From Macrostomum hystrix (lineage: Eukaryota; Platyhelminthes; Macrostomidae), in the NCBI GenBank assembly GCA_950097015.1, contig CATNEN010000001.1, positions 25,411,001 to 25,475,000 on the forward strand: a stretch of 64,000 nt of DNA, written 5' to 3'. The notes beneath the pieces are model-generated. The model saw only the letters and a program-made list of their open reading frames with translations. It was not told where the DNA came from and did no database searches. The translations under genes and the position numbers were made by a program. Below, piece after piece: positions 58,265-64,000 of the stretch; position 1 is the stretch's first letter, and each line of letters opens with the position of its first letter.

Positions 58265-58465
58265 CGAGCAGGGACAATAAAACGGCACGCTTTTAGGGCA
58301 GGTTGCATCTACAAGAAGGGAGCAGGGATAATAAAACGGCACGCTTTTAGGGCAGGTTGCATCTGCAAGAAGGGAGCAGGGATAATAAAATGGCACGCTT
58401 TTAGGGCAGGTTGCATCTGCAAGAAGGGAGCAGGGATAATAAAACGGCACGCTTTTAGGGCAGAA
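58265..58465. repeat. 54-bp tandem repeat in the DNA transposon
   Basis: Close to four copies of a unit with GCAGGGATAATAAAACGGCA, CGCTTTTAGGGCAGG and TTGCATCTGCAAGAAGGG. Confidence 0.93.
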
Positions 58466-58474
58466 AAAATGAAA

Positions 58475-59200
58475 CTAGTCATGCATGTAGCGATAGACCG
58501 GTACACTGCAAAATAGTGAGGGACCGCGCCATGGAATTAAAGTACAGGGCGCCAAAAAATCGGACAGCGGGACGTTAAATATAGCGCTAGGACGAGTAAT
58601 GTTATAGATGTTGAAGGAAATGAATTGGTTGGCATTAATGATCGAGTCGACTGTCTCCATCATTGCAACGTCTCTCGCACAGAATGAAGTACCTTCATTG
58701 TTAAGTGTCTCGCGAATGACAGACGTAATGGGGTCAACAATACGCAAAGAAGCCATTTGACCTGTGATGCTGGATATAATACCGATCTGCTTACCGCGCA
58801 GGAAAACAATCGAGTTCTTTGTCCTGCGAGCGGCATCCTCGTCAGAAGAACAGTACATACCCTGGTAGAACTGGATCCGATAGAAATCATCGTCAGTGCC
58901 ATGAGTTGAACTCTTTCGCTAGGCGATGATGACAATACACGGGATAATCGTTTTATCAGCAGCGTCTTTGATGCCATTTGACAAGCATAATTCCGTGTGC
59001 CCATTAACAACTTTTTGTAACGACCTATGGCACTCTCAAAGCCGAACATCGAGGCCACAGAGATAGGTCCAAAATTCTGGTACATCATGGGATAGTGCAC
59101 CAAAAAATGAAAATCCGACGCAAATGCCGCAGAAGCAGAAGTCGACTTGGTAGTAACACGCTGTCTTTTTTGAGGTGGTGAGGGGTCATCGCGCTCGGGC
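58475..59200 (-). pseudogene. Decayed transposase-like coding remnant
   Basis: One frame (59,200-58,920) encodes FHFLVHYPMMYQNFGPI, FGFESAIGRYKKLLMGTRNY, the kind of sequence found near the C-terminus of CACTA-type transposases. A shifted frame after a TAG at 58,919-58,921 continues with DDDFYRIQFYQGMYCSSDED and NSIVFLRGKQIGIISSITG to a stop at 58,475. The frame change and the absent catalytic core indicate a dead or internally deleted element. Family assignment is from memory of the pattern and is tentative. Confidence 0.5.
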
Positions 59201-59411
59201 CACTGTCATCAGAATCTTCGGAATCAAAGGTGGCTTGATCAAATGGTTTAGCAGGGATGTACGCAGTAAATTATACATGTTTTATTGCTTTTTTTCTTGA
59301 TATTACAGTATTTCGTGTACTTTCCTTCATTGAGAAAGTACTTATTTGAAGTTTTTATATAATATTTAGAAATAATGCTTGTCGCAATCATGCGTTATGG
59401 CGGGTCCAGGG

Positions 59412-60091
59412 AAGGTGGAAGGGGATCAGGCCTTACTCCCCAGTGGCACCCGCGCTAGTGATTGGTTGGTCGCTCTTGGTGGGCACTTCGAGGGAAAATT
59501 AAAGGCGGTGACTCATCGAGTAACGTGATTTTATAACCTGGCCCCTCACTTACAATTCTATTGGGAAAACTGGCAGATAATGCCAGTGATCAGAAGAGTA
59601 AAATTACACTCCAAGGCCTTGGAGTGTAATTATAAGTATAGATACTTCAAATCTGTGTTAGGGAAAATAAATTTTCAGTGCACAATCTACTCAGATGTTA
59701 CTTACTATTAATAATTTTACTTTGTTTGAAACATTATTGTATTTTTAATTCGCACTTAAAATATGTCATGCAGAATAGAACTGGGAACTGAAAACCCGGT
59801 CACGTTTCTCAGTCTTTAAATCAGGTTGGGTGGATTCGAACTAAGATTTTGAAATCGTTACTGAATTTCCAGGGTTCGAAACAGTATAACTCTTTAGAGT
59901 AGTAGAACGATAAAATGCTAACTAGAAATAGTAATTAATGAGTGAGTACTATCATGAAGTTTTTTAAAAACTATTAAGGAATCGATTGCAATCGTATATC
60001 ACAGAAACGAATCCTATAGGGCCTAGAATGAACTTTTTTCTTTGAACTTCGGCGTGGCTGTAAGAAAGCCTAACAGAAGTTCAACTGAAGA
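59412..60091. other. Copy-2 flank after the transposon
   Basis: Counterpart of 23,600-24,290; no gene. Ends where copy 1 has about 4.5 kb of extra DNA. Confidence 0.65.
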
Positions 60092-60313
60092 CTGCAATTC
60101 AGACTGCATCATCTGCACATGCAATTCAGACTGCATCATCTGCACATGCAATTCAGACTACATCATCTGCACATGCAATTCAGACTACATCATCTGCACA
60201 TGCAATTCAGACTACATCATCTGCACATGCAATTCAGACTACATCATCTGCACATGCAATTCAGACTACATCATCTGCACATGCAATTCAGACTGCATCA
60301 TCTGCACATGCAA
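60092..60313. repeat. 26-bp minisatellite
   Basis: About 8.5 copies of a unit with GACTGCATCATCTGCACATG and CAATTCA; copy 1 has about three (28,771-28,858). Confidence 0.95.
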
Positions 60314-61616
60314 TTTAGATATTTACATAATTTACATACATATACATTAACATATACATTTAGATTTACAATTTTCACATCACTCAACTGATATGTATTA
60401 GGTCTCTGAAATCATTCAACTTTTCTTTCTTAAATTCTCGTGATTGTGATGATGCTTCTGTTAATGCTGTTTCTTAACTTTTGCACATGGTAGACATGTC
60501 TAGGTGCCCATTGTCTAGATTGGTCATTGCTTAGAGTAATATCATTGCCTTTCTAGTCCTAAATTCTATAACCATTTTTTGCTATTGCTTAAGTTTATTT
60601 GTGTTGATTGAGTTTTAACATCCTCAAGTTAATATTATCTGGCACATTATCTAATATCTTGCAAGTTCTTACAGGCCTAAAACATGTATAAGGATAGACT
60701 TGTCCTAACCTTGGCCATAGCAGGGGTGTAGTTATCAGGGAATACAGGGATATTGTGACAAGTGTTTAGTTAGTTGTTGTGTAGCGGATTTGGGTTGGGA
60801 TTTAAATATATTGCTTTTTAAGTTTGTTTGTTTGACTAGCTGTGAGGTGGTAACGGGTGGGGACGGCGATGGCAACACTCAAAACATGCTTATTATTATA
60901 ACAACAGAAAGTACTAATTGGGTGTTGAATAAATTTGGTGCAATAATAACCAAGTGTACACTTAGGAAATAAGCCAATCAGAATATAGGGTCAAGGTCAG
61001 AGCCAAGTTCTACTTTCTAGTCACAGAATAAAATGATTATTGCGCAAAAAGTGAATGAAGAGTGAAGTCCGAAAACCAAAATAGTGTACCATACATAATA
61101 TTCCGGATACTGTATTGTTATAATAAGAAAAGTAAGAAAGAAAGTATTTACAATAATTATACAGCTGTGATAAACAAACACTGCCACAATATATTCTCCC
61201 ATTTGTCTGCTTAAACAGTTGCCCATTATATAAGTTAAAGTTTACTGATTTTTATCGCCGTATTTTCATGTTTCTTTGACAATATTTAGCATGTTTTACA
61301 AATGTAGAGTATGAATTAATGTACTAATGTACTAAACTAGAGTACGTATGTATTCGCTAATAATGCAGTTATCATTTATATTTAAATATTTCCCACAGCT
61401 GCAGCATGCGCTCCACTCTACTGCCCTGTGAGTAGCCACCAAGGAGCACGATTCGAGAGCACTCCAAGGAGAGAGCGGCAGACACTGGCCTGCCCGTTGC
61501 CATAGCAACAATTTCAGGCATAAAAGCAGTCTCCGAGCTGCAGCGGGCCAGAGGTGGAATCGCTGTGTGCTCACCTTGAGCAGTGCTCAATCTAACTCCT
61601 CACTCTAATCAGTCCC
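60314..61616. other. Upstream region of the second ankyrin gene
   Basis: Closely matches 28,859-30,111, with a 54-bp block near 60,655 that copy 1 lacks. Any promoter of the ankyrin gene is therefore duplicated too. Confidence 0.65.
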
Positions 61617-63436
61617 ATGGCTGCTGGAGGCCCAAGCGATGACCAGGTGAGGGCCAATCACAGTGCTCTTTCTATTGCTCAAATATTGACTGAACTTGCC
61701 CACTGACTGTTGCATTGCCGACTCTCAGCTGCAGAGACTCGCCCAGCTGACCGTCCAGGGCGACTTTGGCCAGGTGCGCCAACTGGCGACGCGACAGCTG
61801 GTGGCAAGCACGGATGGCAGCGGAAGGACCATCTTGATGGTGGTTGCCGACGCTCCACAGACTCCCGTGGAGGCTGAGAAGTGCGTATTGTACTTATTTG
61901 AGTTGGACGCGGATCCGGGAGCGCGTGATGGGGCGGGCGACACGGCTGCGCACGTGGCAGCCAGACGAAACCACCTGCGGCTGCTGGCGCTGCTGCCGTT
62001 CGATGCGAAGTGGCTGCAAAACGAGCGAGGCGCGACACCGCTGATGGAGGCAGCTCGGGCCGGCAGCTGGCGAACCGCGAAACACCTGCTGCATCTGCTG
62101 AGGCAGCAGAGGTATAATGAGTATGAGGAGAGAGGCAACTCGAAGAGGGATCAGCTGCTCGGCCTGCAGGACAGCGAAGGTCGAACCGCGCTCGACCTGG
62201 CGAGGCAGGGCGGCCACTCAGAGCTGGCCAGCGACATTGAGCGGTGAGTGATCAGTTCGCTGCTGTGCCCGATTCAGCTGGGGTGGCCTGAGCATTGGTC
62301 TCAGCCCAGCCAATCAGAGCCAGTCAGCTGAAGCCGTTGTTGTTTGCATGGCCCAATGGGATTTCATTTCGGTGCAGTCGCTTTTGCATTTCTAGTTTAG
62401 CAACTCGAGCTAACTAATAAATCGATTGGAGATCACTGAAATGGGAACTTGTCAATCTGGGAAAGCATTAGAGATGCAGGGGAGTTTTGTGCATGCAACT
62501 GAATTCCCCATGTGTTTGTGTCTCCCACGGGCAGTTTCCCTTCCCCAATATTCTGATTGGCTGGGATTGACCCTTAACTTGGAGATTTGCAAATAGGCAA
62601 CCAGCAAATCTCCAATGGCCAGTGCACAGATTTGTGTGTGCCACATTGGCAGCACTGAGAACTGGCATTTCTCATGCCGCAGTGCTTTCTCGACCCCAAC
62701 ACTTTGCTGATGCAGCGAATTTGAGGCTGAGTAAAAATGAGCTTGTCTGAAACTGCTGCCTGTTTGTGTGCGATGAGAATTTCGCATTTGATTTCTTCTG
62801 CTTTGCAGGGAGATGCGGCTGCGACTGGGTGATGAATATGGCTTTGGATTTAAATGCATCTCTGGCCTGACAGCCTCGGTGAGTGGCATCTGGGGTGCCG
62901 ATGTGGGTGCAGATGAGCAGCTGTGCTCAAATTCTCCACTCGCCTTTGCAGGAGGAGGCAGAGCGAGAGGAACTGCAGCGGCTGGCCGATGCCGGCGACT
63001 CGGCGGGGCTGCGGCGAGCGGCGACCCGCGGCAACTGCGACCTGCCGGACAGGTGGGGTCGGACAGCGTTAATGCATGCAGCTCGGAACATCCAGTGCGC
63101 TGACGGGGCTCTGTGGCAGCATCTGCTGCAGCTCGGGGACCCCACCTGTGCTGCTGTGAATGCTTTCAGTTGCCTGCACCATGCAGCCGGGACTGGCAAT
63201 TCTGCCGCAGTCTCCCAGCTGCTCCATGCCGGAGCCTCCGCCAACACCAGGGGTTGGATTGAATTCACGCCCCTCATGTGGGCAGCCTGGAATGCGCCCC
63301 CCGCCACCGCCGCCGCAGTCGGTCGGGCTCTGCTGGCCGCAGGGTCGGACTGGAGCCTGCAGGACGATTATGGCAGGACTGCGCTGGATTTGGCCTCAGA
63401 GAAGGGAAAGAGCGAACTGGCCGAGCTGCTGCGTGG
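61617..63436 (+). CDS. Second ankyrin-caspase gene copy, ankyrin exons 1-4 (partial)
   Basis: Exons 61617-61646, 61729-62243, 62809-62878 and 62952-63436 correspond to exons 1-4 of the gene at 30,112, with all splice sites kept and no stop. Exon 3 is 15 bp longer (LGDEYGFGFKCISGLTA against VDENGWISGLTD) and exon 4 is 3 bp longer (AWNAPPA against AWAPPA). All length changes are multiples of three, consistent with constraint. Linker and caspase exons would lie beyond the window; whether they exist is unknown. Confidence 0.75.
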
Positions 63437-64000
63437 GTGAGTTGCCATGGCGACAGAGAATGTCTCTCATCTTGCATTATCGCACTGAGTGGGTGCAGGT
63501 CGCAGTGTTTCACTGATCAGAGCCAAAGTGGGTTGCAATTTTTAGCCAAAATATTTTCTGTCCAATCAGAGTTTTGCCCGCCTCTGCCACTCAAGCAGTT
63601 TTGCAGTGCCGTAAATAATAGCATTAATATTATCAGTGGGAATAAAGCTTTCCATTTGCTGCTTTTTATAGGTGAAAATGCGCACTGCGTACCGTGCGGG
63701 CCGCTCTCACAAAGCCCAATTTTCAGTGCGCAATTCAGAGTTTGTGCAGTCCGAAGCAACTTCTGCTTTCGACGCTGTGGAAATTGGGGCTTGTGAAACG
63801 GCTGAGCATCGCTTCTGGAGGGGTGGGTGTGCGGGCGCTCTCCCATTGGCTGGCGGCCTCCCCGCCCCGTCTCTTCCATTGGCTGGCGGCCTCCGCCAGT
63901 CAGTTTTAGCGTTGCGCTGTTGCGCTGTTGCGCTGCTATTGCTGGAAAACTGACACAGCTGAGCTAAAATGCACAGTTTAGTTACAGTTTGCTGCTACTT
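63437..64000. other. Start of intron 4 of the second ankyrin gene
   Basis: Near-identical to 31,894-32,456. No coding sequence; the window ends inside this intron. Confidence 0.7.

Larger units (their letters stand above)
57443..59411. mobile_element. DNA transposon, 1,969 bp, absent from copy 1
   Basis: Ends are perfect 10-bp inverted repeats CCCTGGACCC and GGGTCCAGGG. It lies between AA and AA where copy 1 has a single AA (GATCCCAAGGTGG), so a 2-bp target duplication is likely. Inside are subterminal CATGCATG-type repeats (about 57,640-57,850), a 54-bp tandem repeat and a decayed minus-strand coding region. Subterminal repeats and the protein remind me of CACTA/EnSpm elements, but the termini are not CACTA, so the superfamily is open. 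Confidence 0.75.
50844..64000 (+). repeat. Segmental duplication, copy 2
   Basis: Direct repeat of 18,867-32,456. The offset is 31,977 bp at the left edge and 31,505 bp at the ankyrin start codon. Differences: longer 20-bp array, an extra DNA transposon, no 22.8-kb SINE, and no counterpart of about 24,290-28,770. The right edge is outside the window. Confidence 0.93.

Overview
This window is metazoan nuclear DNA. Genes are split by GT-AG introns, reading frames join exactly across exons, and the proteins are animal-type: a voltage-gated K+ channel, a PR-domain/Friend-of-GATA zinc-finger cofactor and a caspase. GC-rich exons sit in AT-rich introns, and minisatellites cover roughly 21 kb, about one third of the window. 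An invertebrate such as a free-living flatworm (Macrostomum-like) or another lophotrochozoan fits. The species cannot be fixed from sequence alone.

Layout. 1-1.7 kb: 21-bp minisatellite. 2.0-5.8 kb (minus): four-exon Shaw-type K+ channel, predicted 570 aa. 7.2-13.4 kb: minisatellites with 23-, 17-, 15- and 52-bp units. 13.7-15.2 kb: a cluster of GATA-factor motifs just upstream of a five-exon gene (15.4-21.2 kb, plus) that I read as a Friend-of-GATA (ZFPM/u-shaped) homologue, predicted 851 aa. 21.8-28.5 kb: minisatellites, a SINE and AT-rich DNA. 30.1-43.1 kb (plus): an eight-exon gene whose frame joins N-terminal ankyrin repeats to a C-terminal caspase domain, predicted 667 aa. Its 7.2-kb intron 5 holds a 33-bp minisatellite, an antisense Ty3/Gypsy-type retrotransposon with an intact 1331-codon Gag-Pol frame, and a small LTR-like insertion. 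43.2-49.2 kb: more minisatellites.

From 50,844 the sequence repeats the stretch beginning at 18,867, in direct orientation and offset by about 32 kb, to the end of the window. This second copy holds only the last two exons of the FOG-like gene, with a 2-bp frameshift, so it is a pseudogene. It then carries an intact second set of the four ankyrin exons. Comparing copies dates several insertions: a 579-bp SINE is only in copy 1 and a 1,969-bp DNA transposon only in copy 2, each with a clean empty site in the other copy.

The most unusual items are the ankyrin-caspase fusion, the GATA-site cluster beside a Friend-of-GATA gene, and minisatellite units that match transcription-factor consensus sites (p53-type half-sites; CCAAT plus TGATTGAT plus TGATGCAAT). 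The motif matches are sequence observations only; no function is shown.
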